NCBI GenBank assembly: GCA_959347315.1 | Contig: OY365807.1 | Span: forward strand, 35,209,312 to 35,273,311 | From: Bimastos eiseni | Lineage: Eukaryota; Annelida; Clitellata; Crassiclitellata; Lumbricidae | Direction: 5' to 3' | Length of the DNA stretch: 64,000 nucleotides | The notes under the pieces: generated by a model | Databases searched by the model: none | The model's input: only the letters and a program-made list of their open reading frames with translations | What the model was told of the DNA's origin: nothing | Shown: one piece after another, positions 27,201 to 36,620 of the stretch | Numbering within the stretch: position 1 is the first letter of the stretch | Layout of the letters: each line of letters starts with the position of its first letter | Made by a program: the position numbers and the translations under genes

Positions 27201-30131
27201 CATGTCCACTCAACTTGACCGATATGATCTCTGTGTCCCATGAGTGAGGACTAGTCTACTACAGCTAAACCAGGAACCTTTGCCTTCACTGGTACTGCAC
27301 TATGGAGCCAACTCCCTGCTTTGACACATTCCTCCTCACCAACTGATGAGCCAAGTGCCTCTTTTCGTTGTCTGAAGACCACTTACTTTTATCTGGGTCT
27401 CTCACACTACCCTTTAAATTTTTAGATACAGTACAATACAATAAACACAGTTATGAAATCGATTCTTGTTTAACTTGTTAACAGTATTCTTTTTGTTTCA
27501 TGAAATCATACTGTTGTCTGTTTGGTTCAATTTAATAATCGAATACTATAATCTTTATTATTAGTTCTTTTATTTGTTCGCATCTATAGCTAACTACATG
27601 AATAACGTTCAAGCTCATTGAGTTGAAAGGTCATGGTCGCAGTTGTTTGTCTAATTAGATTAAATTTTTTTTAATTGAACTGAATAAGCTGCTGTTTACT
27701 AGGAAGCAGGATTTCGTACAGGAGGTGCCACTCTGCACAGCATAATGACCCCTCATGGACCAGATGCAGATTGCTTTGAGAAGTCCTCTATTGCAGATCT
27801 GAAGCCAGAGAAGATTGCCCAGGGAACCATAGTATGTGGCTGGCAATGATTATTTTTATTGCAAATGCTCAACACTCCTTCAACACTGTCATGTCAACAC
27901 AGCTATCGTTATTTTAATATTTTATAAGTTTTCTAAGTAAAAGAAAATAAATTCTCATGTAGTAAAAAATTTGTTTGTGAGCCTTGAGAATATGTCCTGA
28001 ATTGCTAGGGAGCATATAGGGTTCTAAGGTTTGAAGGTAAGCACTAAGGCATGCAATATTAAATTTCATATACCATTGAGTAGGAAGCCAGTGAAGTTCA
28101 CAAAGGCAATTCAACACATCTATCAAGAAGAATAATATATTTAACAATCACGGAAGGAGAGTTCTGAACCATTGAGATCATTTTTAGAGTAGAAGGGGAT
28201 TTACCATATGCCACCATGTTGCAGTCTAATCGAGAACCAACAAATTCATCACAAGTTCTATAAATATACGATTTGTTTGGTTTGCTTGGTTCAAGAACAA
28301 ATTGCCAATTTGACAGGAATTATTTGATGCTTCAGTATTAAAATCCAGGATGGAGATTATTTTAATTTTGCAGATTTTTTTTATTACAACATCAAGATTG
28401 TAATCTTCGTATCACAATCACAGAATTATTAGTTCTGTTTTATGAGCCGTCAGATGATGGATCTTGATGCATGTCATATTTGAACTATAGAAATTGAGAT
28501 AAGTAGTATTTCGGTGACTTAACTCCCTCGTTGCTGAGCTGGTGTACAATACAATACAATATTCGTGGAAGTCGCCCAAAGGTCTACAAGCTGTAATAGC
28601 TACAACTTCAATTATAATTAGGCAATCAGGTTAAGTCATTGCTTTGTAGAAAGGAAGGATTCTCTGTTCCTCCTTAGGGCATAATTTAGTTTTCTATACA
28701 TCTATTGGGGTCTACATCTTCGTATATAAAAGGAGATGAGGTCTGCCTAGATGACTCTGGTTAGCACTAACTTATTAGGTACCTAGGCCTGGATTGCCGT
28801 ACATACAATCTCATCAAGCCACTGGCCCTTCGTGCAGGTGGATGCAGTGCAGACTAAGGCATACCGGTACATTGTCAATGTCTGCCCACAAACTCTTTAA
28901 ATGGCCTAATATCAAACTGATAATTTTTGAACTGATAAGCCCTCATTTAAGTTATTAGCTAGACCTTAACCCATGAGCTGATATTGCTACCTAATGCAAC
29001 ACAGGTAAGACTTTAATTATTGGTTCTTTAGCACCTTCGATAGGTTTTTATAAGGCGCTATATAAATAGCCAGATACATACATACATTGATCTAAGAAAG
29101 GTTGCCCATAAAAATGGTCGCTGAGATGAATGTTGCCCAACGCTATTGTCATATGCATTACTGCAGTTAAAGTTGGCATTTTATCCAGGCATTCATGTTT
29201 GAATCCTGCCTGAGCTTTGCAGTCACTCCTTGGGGCCAGAAGTACAGCAACAAGGTTGATGAGGACTACTGCAAATGCTGGCAACCATTGAAGAAGCACT
29301 TTGACCCAAACTGGAAGCCAGTGTAAGTGCGAAAATCATTGTCATAATTATTTAGCATAAATTCTCAGACATTTTTGAATGAATTATCATAATTTAATGC
29401 CAGTTTAATTTGGCCACATCGCTATGCACATGTGGAATGTCCTCAACTGGTTCATGGTCAACCAGTGCATCCATTATTTGATCTCCTCTGTCATCAGACA
29501 TTGTGTCCTGGACAGTATGCCACTTTGCCTGTCTATCTTTAAAAACTCTTTACCTTAACTTCGGCTGCAGCTCTGGTCGCCAATCCCTGCGAACAGCCTC
29601 CAGAGGCAACCTTGTGGTTCCACATGGTCATTCAGTCGTCAGATAGAATATGGATTTCTTGATGGTGCATTCGTCTGTTTGGAATTGCCTCCCCTCTGAC
29701 CTGTCTGGCTCTGTTATAAACTACTGAAGACTTTCCTCTTTGGCTCTGCCTGGGTCAGAGTGCCTCTGAATAATTATCTTGAAGGAACGCTGTATAAATT
29801 TCATATATATAATGTACTGTAAATAGTTATATCAACTGTATCATTTATAGAATGGCAGATTTGAAATCATAAACCTGTTTTAGTGCTTAAGGCAAGTTTT
29901 CAGAGGTTTTTTGCTTGTATTTACTCTCATTGGAGTGTCATTCCTAAATCGGGTTAAGTGTAGTAAATGTGAAGTCTAGGATTGAGCAATTGCTGCTTTC
30001 ATAGCAGAAGTGTACATTAAACAGATTGAGAAAGTTACATCTTTTCTTGATTACTCTTTTCCTGCTTGCCTGTTTGCAGAGTCAATGTTGCAGCGCTGAC
30101 ATCAGATCTGAAAAAGTTGTCAACTAAATGA
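12204..30131 (+). CDS. HGD: Homogentisate 1,2-dioxygenase gene, 15 exons, possibly disrupted
   Basis: HGD is the Fe(II) cytosolic enzyme that opens the ring of homogentisate to maleylacetoacetate in phenylalanine/tyrosine catabolism. Exons read by eye: 12204-12230, 13420-13491, 13761-13849, 14568-14676, 15652-15711, 16103-16194, 17465-17499, 18997-19076, 19569-19790, 20365-20469, 25162-25288, 26202-26252, 27703-27831, 29189-29322 and 30080-30131. They give about 461 codons; human HGD has 445 residues and the alignment is nearly colinear. Iron ligands equivalent to human His335 (PPYYH), Glu341 (MSEFMG) and His371 (TPHGPDAD) are all visible. Two defects stand out: codon 64, the equivalent of human Trp60, is TGA at 14569-14571, and the exon 11-12 junction is out of phase. 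All other junctions are in phase with GT-AG sites. The identity is firm; whether this copy is functional is uncertain. Confidence 0.93.
12633..12712. repeat. (TG)n microsatellite, HGD intron 1
   Basis: A pure TG run of more than 25 units with a slightly interrupted end. Confidence 0.95.
13420..13491 (+). CDS. HGD: HGD exon 2
   Basis: 24 codons, phase 0 to 0, from YLSGFGAEL to LPVGQ, containing SEDPRCP as in human HGD. The acceptor is TATGTTTAG and the donor CAG|GTTTGT. Confidence 0.93.
13761..13849 (+). CDS. HGD: HGD exon 3
   Basis: 29 codons plus two bases, with [19 protein letters not shown] matching the conserved N-terminal core. It ends in phase 2 (AG), which is completed by the C of exon 4 to give serine. 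Confidence 0.94.
13934..14060 (+). mobile_element. SINE family B head, copy 3, HGD intron 3
   Basis: A G-run, then CATAGAGCAACGAAGAACATAC, GCATAGCTGAGGAGCCGAGTT and CCATTTCCCTC. It corresponds to the 5' part of the other two copies; the 3' part is unclear. Confidence 0.55.
14496..14548. repeat. (TA)n run, HGD intron 3
   Basis: An interrupted TATATA tract that ends about 20 bp before the acceptor of HGD exon 4. Confidence 0.9.
14568..14676 (+). CDS. HGD: HGD exon 4, with in-frame TGA
   Basis: The exon follows a clean acceptor (TTTTTTCAG) and reads [13 protein letters not shown] through EAEPNPAQ to CAG|GTGCCA. The codon just before LYRI, where HGD proteins normally have Trp (human W60), is TGA at 14569-14571. 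The exon length, 1+108, keeps phase. Confidence 0.9.
15048..15255. repeat. Dispersed repeat, copy 2, HGD intron 4
   Basis: ACCGAGCTATAATTGCGCCC, then a direct duplication of CCTGTGCCTAGAATTAATCT, and later CATCCTGAAATTTGCGC and GGCCCGCTGGCCCC. A shorter relative of 9425-9760. Confidence 0.7.
15340..15430. repeat. 18-bp minisatellite, HGD intron 4
   Basis: GACTATGACTGTGACCAT repeated about four to five times with small changes. Confidence 0.85.
15652..15711 (+). CDS. HGD: HGD exon 5
   Basis: 20 codons, [20 protein letters not shown], phase 0 to 0, between AACAG and CAG|GTGAAT. It matches human LRWKPFEIP...VDFVS. Confidence 0.93.
15830..16030 (+). mobile_element. LINE C-terminal remnant, HGD intron 5
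   Basis: Reads [15 protein letters not shown] and [13 protein letters not shown], the WNxLP...FYRLLK pattern of non-LTR RT tails. It lies only about 75-270 bp before HGD exon 6. Confidence 0.55.
16103..16194 (+). CDS. HGD: HGD exon 6
   Basis: 30 codons plus two bases, reading [20 protein letters not shown] and then CCNKSMGD. The acceptor is TTTTGCCAG and the donor AA|GTAAGA. Confidence 0.94.
16415..16640. repeat. Diverged tandem repeat, about 85 bp, HGD intron 6
   Basis: Three imperfect units sharing ACACAACG..GAATGCA, GCCGCTGAG/ACCGAGTACCAGCC and CTTCGCTAGGGG-like blocks. Confidence 0.55.
17465..17499 (+). CDS. HGD: HGD exon 7 (35 bp)
   Basis: A 35-bp exon encoding [11 protein letters not shown] plus split codons at both ends. 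The acceptor is GTTTTAG and the donor G|GTGAGA. Human HGD has FYNSDGDFLIV here. Confidence 0.92.
18075..18300 (+). mobile_element. LINE C-terminal tail with (CATA)n, HGD intron 7
   Basis: Reads [18 protein letters not shown] and [13 protein letters not shown], then stop, GGGCGCTATATAAATG and a (CATA)n microsatellite at 18252-18293. Confidence 0.65.
18997..19076 (+). CDS. HGD: HGD exon 8
   Basis: Two bases complete Val, then [19 protein letters not shown] and LEICIIQ, followed by CAA|GTAAGC. Colinear with human PQKGNLLIYTEFGK. Confidence 0.94.
19569..19790 (+). CDS. HGD: HGD exon 9
   Basis: 74 codons and the most conserved block: [32 protein letters not shown] and WYEDRDVP through KYQG, ending in AAACAG|GTAATT. 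Phase 0 to 0. Confidence 0.97.
20020..20335 (+). mobile_element. Probable LINE 3' end, HGD intron 9
   Basis: Ends with TGTGGTGCTATATAAATCT, like the other plus-strand LINE tails. The coding part is not clearly readable. It ends about 30 bp before HGD exon 10. Confidence 0.35.
20365..20469 (+). CDS. HGD: HGD exon 10
   Basis: 35 codons from [19 protein letters not shown] to VIFDHA, between TTGCACAG and GCT|GTAAGT. It carries the WHGNY segment near the active site. Confidence 0.96.
20585..20665. repeat. GATGATG/GACGATG simple repeat, HGD intron 10
   Basis: A purine-rich GATGAT, GGTGGTG and GACGATG tract about 120 bp after HGD exon 10. Confidence 0.7.
21262..23585. repeat. 2.3 kb minisatellite, 18-bp unit, HGD intron 10
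   Basis: The unit is near AATCAACAGATAGAATCA. Variants change AATC/ACTC/AACGAAAT and CAACAG/AAACAG. Because 18 is divisible by three, long frames stay open on both strands: plus strand N-Q-Q-I-E-S/R, minus strand L-I-L-S-V-D/Y-F-V. These are by-products, not genes. Higher-order structure: a segment starting CGAAACAAATAGATAG at 21551 recurs at 22134 (period 583), and a shorter unit with AGACTCGAATCAACAGATAG recurs four times at 22.8-23.4 kb. Confidence 0.95.
24245..24570. mobile_element. hAT-like MITE, HGD intron 10
   Basis: 326 bp bounded by a perfect 12-bp inverted repeat, CAGTTTTCAAAC and GTTTGAAAACTG. No clear flanking duplication (TTTTAGAC is 3 bp outside the left end; TTTTGGAC abuts the right). 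No ORF. Confidence 0.6.
24915..25137. repeat. TG-rich (GTGTATGTGTGG)n repeat up to HGD exon 11
   Basis: Units of GTGTATGTGTGGGTGTATGT and (GTGT)n ending about 25 bp before the splice acceptor of HGD exon 11. The spurious Cys/Val and His/Thr frames here are not genes. Confidence 0.95.
25162..25288 (+). CDS. HGD: HGD exon 11 (carries iron-ligand His)
   Basis: 42 codons from DPSIFTVLT through [18 protein letters not shown] to FRPPYYH, plus one A before GTGAGTAAG. The last His corresponds to human His335. The acceptor TTTGTAG lies at the end of a TG-rich repeat rather than a pyrimidine tract. Confidence 0.95.
25505..25592. repeat. 12-bp minisatellite, HGD intron 11
   Basis: CAGATCACCAGA repeated about six times with edge variants. 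Confidence 0.85.
25850..26075 (+). mobile_element. tRNA-derived SINE, family B, copy 2, HGD intron 11
   Basis: A G-run, then GTAGAGTAATGGATAACACAC, GAACCAAGTTCAAAACCC and a 3' part CGTTCATACTACGTCTGTAA and CAGTTTGAAAAATGAACG. It aligns with the copy at 56.9 kb over its length and ends about 130 bp before HGD exon 12. Confidence 0.68.
26202..26252 (+). CDS. HGD: HGD exon 12 (carries iron-ligand Glu)
   Basis: The in-frame reading [17 protein letters not shown] (17 codons) lies between CTTTAG and AAG|GTAAGA. The Glu of MSEF is the human Glu341 equivalent. Phase 0 at its 5' end does not match the phase-1 end of exon 11. Confidence 0.88.
26690..27430 (+). mobile_element. LINE C-terminal remnant with internal tandem expansion, HGD intron 12
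   Basis: [10 protein letters not shown] near 26860 and [16 protein letters not shown] near 27280 flank a 52-bp tandem repeat (26898-27175). It reads like an RT C-terminus in which one segment has been multiplied. Confidence 0.45.
26898..27175. repeat. 52-bp tandem repeat, HGD intron 12
   Basis: CCAGTTGTATACTGGCCAAT recurs at 26912, 26964, 27016 and 27068, with a diverged fifth copy at about 27130. Each unit contains the palindrome-like CCAGTTGTATACTGG. Confidence 0.9.
27703..27831 (+). CDS. HGD: HGD exon 13
   Basis: 43 codons with [19 protein letters not shown] and PDADCFEK, equivalent to the human segment holding His365 and iron ligand His371. Acceptor TACTAG, donor ATA|GTATGT, phase 0 to 0. 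Confidence 0.96.
27930..28260 (-). mobile_element. Non-LTR RT fragment in HGD intron 13
   Basis: The minus strand reads [20 protein letters not shown] and [14 protein letters not shown], the ELHWLP...YxPS pattern of LINE RT C-termini, opposite to HGD. Frames are interrupted. Confidence 0.55.
29189..29322 (+). CDS. HGD: HGD exon 14
   Basis: [20 protein letters not shown] through [11 protein letters not shown] to NWKPV, ending in phase 2 (GT|GTAAGT). Human: AFMFESSLSLAVTKWG...CWEPLKSHF. Confidence 0.95.
29400..29815 (+). mobile_element. CR1-like LINE C-terminal fragment in HGD intron 14
   Basis: Reads [17 protein letters not shown], then [16 protein letters not shown] and RLSSLALPG, then CTTGAAGGAACGCTGTATAAAT. 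The pattern matches non-LTR RT C-termini; it is broken by stops. Confidence 0.65.
30080..30131 (+). CDS. HGD: HGD exon 15 (terminal)
   Basis: Acceptor TTTGCAG, then [16 protein letters not shown] and TGA at 30129-30131. The tail is longer than the human C-terminus (PAEPN) and not conserved, as usual for this end. An ATTAAA at 30838 could be the poly(A) signal. Confidence 0.8.
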
Positions 30132-31094
30132 TAAAATTGTCCCTTGAATGGACAATCTTTTATCTTTCCACTTAATTTCATGTCTTATTTCAGTCATATT
30201 CTACAACCAATGACACTTTTTTATGTAATACTAAGAAAATCTTAAGAATTATAATTTCGAGTTTGTGTATTCAGCTCTAAAACACAACATGACAGTACAT
30301 GTGTACATGTGTACTTTGATTCTTGAATATCCTGCTAAATTTTTCCTTATTGCATTGTTGTTAATGGGTTCGACTGAAGTAGTAGTATGTTGACAATGGT
30401 TTGTTTATGGATCGGTTTTGTCGATGTTCTAAGAATAGCTCACCTTCTCATAGAAGTTGAGTTCTGTCTATGAAACCTGTAGGCCTACAGTTGTCATTAA
30501 CATTGATAGCCGCTCAAGTTTTAAACTTTACTCAGTTTAACTTTGTTTTGAATGTTACGTGAGATCTTGTGTCAACTCTTGATGTTATTCTTAAGCTGTT
30601 TTTGTATTTGAAGAACAGATCTGTGTAAATTACAGCTAAGCAAATAGTTAAAATAATTACATTTTATGTAGTTTCTGATAAAATGTGGTTCTATGCTTGC
30701 TTACTTACTCACTGTAAATTGACTTGTTTTTTTCTCTCTGAGATCTTAGCTTTTGGTTGGCTTACATTGATGCCTCATGCATTCTGATTATGAAACTGCA
30801 GAAGCTATTAGATTATACTAAGTTAAACGGTTTATAAATTAAACTTTGTGGCTTATATTATTACTCTGACTGCTCAAATTACCTAATTGTGTTCAATTTA
30901 TGCCTGCCACAATACTGTTCATAGTACTCTTCATATATTTAGTATAGCTGAAAAGTATAGCTTGTGTGTCTTTCAAATACAAAAAATTGTGCATTTACTT
31001 GTTCACATGTTTTAAAATGCAGAAATGGTGCAATCATGGTTAGTCACATATCTTTAACGTGATTAAATGTTTCTTAAATGTTTTTAACATGTTT

Positions 31095-31400
31095 CTTGTT
31101 TTTGTGATGTCTGCCAACCCAGTGTTCGGCATTGTAGCGCATCGAGTGCTTTGCGCAGTGACAAAGGGGAATTTCTAGTTCCACGGACTCAATTGTCTGC
31201 CAGACAGTTGTCGCAGGCCCTGTCATCTGGAATGACTCGTATTGTATGGGCCGCGCTGCCTTGTTACCTTTAGCCAATCAAACTGGGTTTTATGAATCAC
31301 TAGTCTTTTGTCTTTAGGAGTGGCTGGAATTGGGAGTGTCTTTGAGTAGGTTTCTTGAAGGGGTGCTATATAAGTGCCCAGCATGAATATGTGAATGAAT
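31095..31400 (+). mobile_element. CR1-like LINE C-terminal fragment downstream of HGD
   Basis: Reads SALRSDKGEFLVPRTQLSA, then SGMTRIVWAALPC, then stops. It ends with CTTGAAGGGGTGCTATATAAG, the plus-strand form of the LINE tail. Confidence 0.6.
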
Positions 31401-31647
31401 ATTCATGCTATGTGATAATTGCAATGAGTTTTAAACTACTTGTGAACTTGCTTAAATTATTTAAAATTGCATGCAAATGTATCTTGTAAGTCCATTTTGA
31501 TAAACTGTGCAGTTTTGAACATAATGCCAGTTGTGACTTTTTATCTAGGTCACCGATTAACCCAATTCTTAAATGCGATAGAATTTAACACTGTGTGTCT
31601 GTGTGCGTGCGCGTGTGTGTGTGCAAAATAAATACTTCTACTTAAAA

Positions 31648-32000
31648 GAGTGATTCTCAACCTTTTTAATATTTCCAAAGGTGTGGCGACCCCTAGCTAT
31701 TATAAGTATTTAGTTACCGTCTTCACCTCGTTTTTACTACCATGCATTTTACTTCTTACTATTTCGTAACCAATACACCTCATGCATAACAGCATGATCA
31801 ATCTTTCATTAACAGAACAATTTAAAATTTGTTGCTGGCAATAATTATATTAAATGAATCATAGTACAAGAAATAAATAGAGATTAAGTAAAGTCACTAC
31901 AGCTGAAGGCTAGCACGATTACATAAATATTATATATGCGATACAAGGATACGAAAACGTTTTTTACAAATTGCTGAAGGTTCAAAGCGACCCCTGGTAA
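31648..32000. mobile_element. Dispersed repeat, hAT-like, copy 1
   Basis: Starts AGTGATTCTCAACCTTTTT, then GGTGTGGCGACCCCTAG and a body shared with 45.5 kb (AACAGCATGATCAATC, AACAGAACAATTTAAAATTTG, GGCAATAATT). It ends near AAAGCGACCCCTGG. The TTCTCAACC...GCGACCCC start resembles hAT ends. Confidence 0.55.
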
Positions 32001-33590
32001 ATCGTATTACAATTTTTACAGTTACAACAGTTACACAATCATAAGTAAAGACTTTTACAAAACTTTTCTTCTGTTGTTTCTCACGAACACCATTCTTAGA
32101 CGAACACTGTCAAGTAGTTGTTGATTGAACGCCATCAGTGAGTTGCGTTTGCCATGCGCTGTTGACTGGTCCCGCCCACTGGTTGCGAAAGGCCTCCAGA
32201 CGACGGCGGCGTCTCAAAGCTATAGTCTGTGTAACAATGCCGCGAACATTTTAATCTAGTTCGATCCTAGACTTTGATTTAAGCTCAATATTGCGCGTCT
32301 CATTTCCGCATGCGGTGTCGCGGACTGGCGCTGACAGGCGTCTTGTCGTGTGCCAAACACAGGAAGCCAAGCCATTCATGACGCCTAACGCTGTAATTAA
32401 ACCGCAATCGATGACCGAGATGTATTGGGTAAATTATCTGTCATATCAGAGACTCTGACACGGCTTCTAAATTTATTTCCATGAATAAATTGAATTTTTT
32501 GACAGGTTTAAACGCGAAGACGACATGTGTATAGGTCTAAGCAGCCTAGTGTAGAACTTACATGTTGGCCTATACAATGTAAACTTACAATATGTTTCAG
32601 TGCCTATGGCCTATTTAGACGTCCTTAGGGATAAAGGTACATTTGCCCTATGTGTTTTTGCGCATATTTTACAATCACTTACAGTACTTTATTAAGTTGT
32701 CTTAGATTTTTTTAGATTGAATGGTTATGAGTTTTTCCACTTTTGTTGTTTATCAAAACTTGTCAAGTTGACCTCAAGATTTTAAGCGTAGGGCATATGC
32801 CGATTTCTAAAATCATTGAAACTTTTAGCAGTTTTTTTAAAATAAATTTTCTAAATGCAGCAATGTAGCTGAACACGGATCCCAGAAGGCTCCATGTCAT
32901 GCCAAATGCTTTCAATTACGCCATAGAGGCTGTTGAGATCCTAACCCTCTGATATAGGACAGTGAGGGCCGAGGGTGACGCAATCGGTGGCTTTCGACAT
33001 CCTCGTTAGTTTCCGTGCCACCAATTACAAACTTTTCGTCTTACAAAAATTTGGACTCCAATGGCCAAGTCAAGGAGTATATAGGCCTAATATCAAAATT
33101 GTCTCTCAGCCTCATAGCTCTTCTACGAAACAGATAATCAGGCATGCATACAATCGGATGCAGACAAATACATGTAGGGTCTTGGCCTAGTGTAGATTCC
33201 AGCATGTTATAAATTATGATTATTATGTAGAATTAATGGTAAAAAGAAGAATTGGGTCTATGGCATATTAGAACTATCACCAATGTAGCTCCGGGGCACA
33301 AGGTAGGCCTAATTTTTCTTGAAAACGTCAATTTCAAACGCATCCATAAGAGCCGTAGTCCTATGCAAGTTAAGGGATTGGTGTAATGAAACTAATTATA
33401 TGGCAACCAGTCGATAATCTTGGTGCAGATTACCTCCAACACATGACGTATATGCAGGTCCGTCATGTGCGAGATGGGCAGCAGAATATATTAATCATGA
33501 GAATTGACGGTCACGCGTGTCATTCTGTAGACCTACGCTGTAGCACTGTAGAAACCTCTTCTGACTACCATCTCTAAGCAGTGTTGGGTA
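32000..33590. other. Non-coding interval between HGD and the LINE cluster
   Basis: No exon recognised. A CpG-rich stretch at about 32150-32410 (GACGACGGCGGCGTC, GCGGTGTCGCGGACTGGCGC) stands out from the AT-rich surroundings and could be a promoter or CpG island of an unseen transcript. Confidence 0.35.
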
Positions 33591-33591
33591 C

Positions 33592-33765
33592 GAGATCAAA
33601 ATATCAAGACCGAGATGTCCAAGACCAAGACCGAGGCCGAGTGGTCAGAGACCAAGACCGAGACCGGTGGTCCGAGCCCGATGATTCGAGACCAAGACCA
33701 AGACCGAGACTGATGGTCCGAGACCGATGGTCCGAGACCAAGACCAAGACCGAGACCGATACTCT
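33592..33765. repeat. AGACCGAGACC minisatellite
   Basis: Short GAGACCAAGACCGAGACCG and ATGGTCC blocks in irregular order. Confidence 0.85.
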
Positions 33766-34059
33766 TTTTTTTATAAACAATTCAATTTATTAAGACGTTA
33801 AAACGAAATAACACGCTTAAAGCATTAATTTCTTAGCTGAAGAATACTAATCTTAATAATGGTTCAGAAAACAGTTTTACCGGTCACTCTGAACTTTTGA
33901 GGGTTCAGCCCTTGGCATCGGCCTGGGAATATCACACTATAAATTACTAACAGTATACCATAGGCTCCGTTTGAGTGGTGAACTTGTACCACGGACCTCT
34001 TAATTGTAGGTTAGCAATAGGCCTATAGATATACACGTGTCCGACCACATAATTATTAG

Positions 34060-35886
34060 ATTGTTCCAACACCAGAAAGAAGGACTGGATTGCAGACGCC
34101 ATCTGGTGCCTGGTCCAGCGCAAGCGACGAGCCAAACTGAATGGACAGAAAGAAGAACGTTTGAGACTACAGAAGGTGTGCAGAGCCTCTCTACGACTAG
34201 ACCAACAGAAATGGGCCGATGACAAGGCAACAGAAGCAGAATTAGCATTATCACAAGGGCAACATACTTAATTAGAGATGCCTTTGCAAATTTTAGGAAA
34301 CTTCGGTCTGCAGTCCTGCGCGTCTCCTACCCCATCAAGGATGAGAGTGGACAGCTCCTGAGCAATCGAACCGAGAAGATAGAGCGATGGAAAGAACACT
34401 TCAGCACATTGCTGAACAAACCACCACCTGTCGCCCCACTGTTCTCAAGCACTGACCCTGTAGAGGACATCACTATAGATTGCTCATTTTCAACAGAGCA
34501 GGAGGTTTCGGTTCGAGTACAGAGGATGAAATTAAAATGGAAGAGCGCCCAGGATCTGCCGCATCACAGCCGAAATGCTCAAAGTTGGGGGAGGAGCTTA
34601 CGAGAGTTACCTGTGAGGCATGGCGCACCGGAATAATGCCCCTTGATTGGAAACGGGATATCATCCTACCGTTTTACAAAGGCAAAGGAAGCCGTAAAGA
34701 CTGCAAGAACTACAGAGGCATCTCGTTAATGTCAGTGTCAGGGAAAGTGTTTGCAAGCCTTCTCGTATCAAGAGTTAAGGACCGCTTATTGCTCCTCGGA
34801 TGTAAGGAGCAAAGCGGGTTTACGCCAGGAAGATCCACGGTCGACCGCATATTCACTCTCAACTGCCTGATCCAGATGCGACAAGAGTTTCGGCAGCCTC
34901 TGTGCATAACATATGTTGACCTTAGGGCCGCTTTTGACTCGATCGACCGAGCGGCTCTTTGGCGCCGTATACTTCGCACCCTGGGTCTACCAGCAAAAAT
35001 TGTAGACCTCACAAGAGAGTTGTACACCGATACAACAAGTGCAGTTCAGATGGACGGTATATTATCAGAGTGGTTCCGTATAGATAGTGGAGTGCGGCAG
35101 GGATGCAACATTGCCCCGGATGCGTTCCTGGCACCTATGGACTGTGTGATGGAGCAGACAGTAAACGAAGCCCACCCAAGCCCACCCTGGGACGCGAGAC
35201 CTTCTTTGAACTGGACTTCGCGGATGATATGGCCATTATGTCTGATATGCTAGAGGTCTTGGTCCTGTCACTCGAGTTACTTGATGCAAATGCACGCAGA
35301 TTTGGCCTGGAAATCAAATGGGGAAAACCAAAATCCAGACCATAGTAAAATAGCAGAGCCCACCAACAGTACCGATAGCAGGAAATGAGGTGGAAATGGT
35401 ACCCAGGTTCACATACCTGGGCACATGCGTGGGCTGCACCGGAGACAGTGAACAGGAGGTACGCAGAAGAATTGCCCTTGCCCAGAACTGAATGTCCTAC
35501 CTCCAGCGTGGCATATCATGGAACTCAACCATACCGTATTCATTCTGCCGGTCCTGCTATATGGTGCAGAGACCTGGATCCTAACAAAAGCTCTAAAAAA
35601 CAAGCTGGACGCATTCCACCAGCGGTGCCTCCGTAGGATACTGCGTGTTCCGTTTGTGGCCCATATTGCCAACGAGGAAATTTATAGTCGAACACACCAA
35701 GAACCAATCACCGAACGCGATGCCTGAAACTCTTCGGACACATCGCACGATCCGAGAGCAACCAGTAACACGCAAGAGCATTGCGAGCCATGATTGCATG
35801 ACCATGCACCCGCGGACTGGAAGAAACCGTTGGGACGACCAAGACACTCCTGGGGACGAGTAGTGAAGAATGACCTAGACCCCATG
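34060..35886 (+). mobile_element. RTE-like LINE ORF2 fragment (reverse transcriptase), degenerate
   Basis: Reverse-transcriptase motifs appear in order but in several frames: WIADAIWCLVQRKRRAKLN near the start, YRGISLMSVSGKVFASL, EQSGFTPGRSTVDRIF, VDLRAAFDSIDR, GVRQGCNIAPDAF, the catalytic box FADDMAI (about 35217-35237), then VLLYGAETWILTKALKN and CLRRILRVPF. At least two frameshifts (near 34.55 and 35.17 kb) and stops make it a pseudogene. The 5' endonuclease region is missing. It breaks off at about 35886, where an oppositely oriented CR1-like LINE starts. Confidence 0.85.
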
Positions 35887-36620
35887 AACATTCATTCATA
35901 CATTTCGATAATTTATATAGCGCCTTTTCAAGGGTAAAACTACTCAGATGTGCTCATAGCCCAGACACGGCCAAAAAGAAATGACTTTAGCAGCTTACAA
36001 AAGTAGGTTGGTCATTGTAAGGGGGAAGCCGGAGGGCAACAGGGAGCCTATTCCAGGTGGACGGACCAACCACTGAGAAAGCTCGACGTATCATTAGCGA
36101 CGAGCGGGCCCTGGACACCAGAAGCTCGCCTTTAGCATAAGAGCGCAGAGCTCTACGCGAAAGGAGTTCAGACACCGGACGACACAGTTCAGTCAAGTAG
36201 GTTGGCGCACAACCAGAGAGACACCGCAAAACTAGTGTCTCAATGCGGAAAGTAATGCGCTGTTGAATCGGTAGCAGTTGAAGGACAGCGCACATACAAG
36301 GTGAAACCGGTGAAAATTTGGATATAGATCCAATAAGCCTGGCCGCAGAGCGAAGAACGCGATCTAAACGTACCACTAAGGCACAGAGAAGACCAGCCAG
36401 AACAGCGCTGCAGTGATCAATTCTGGTGATTAGGCCTACAAAAGCATGAACGAGGACTACTGAAGCCTCAAAGGTAAGAGAGCGATTAACTGCATGAAGC
36501 TGACGGAGCTGATAGTAGCAGTTACGAGTAACCTGGTTTACATGTTGCGAGAGACTAAGCTACTGATCAAGCAATACACCCAGATCACGCACAACAGATG
36601 AAAAAGTAATGTGAGGGAAC
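35887..36620 (-). mobile_element. CR1/L2-like LINE 3' fragment, nested
   Basis: The minus strand encodes the RT C-terminus: [10 protein letters not shown] (then a stop), LRQLHAVNRSL, DRVLRSAARLIGSI, LLPIQQRITFRIETLVLRCL and FSVVGPSTWNRLPVALRLP. The 3' end at 35905-35935 has the TTTATATAGCGCC signature on the + strand. It sits between two halves of the plus-strand RTE-like element, so it is the younger insertion. Confidence 0.8.
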
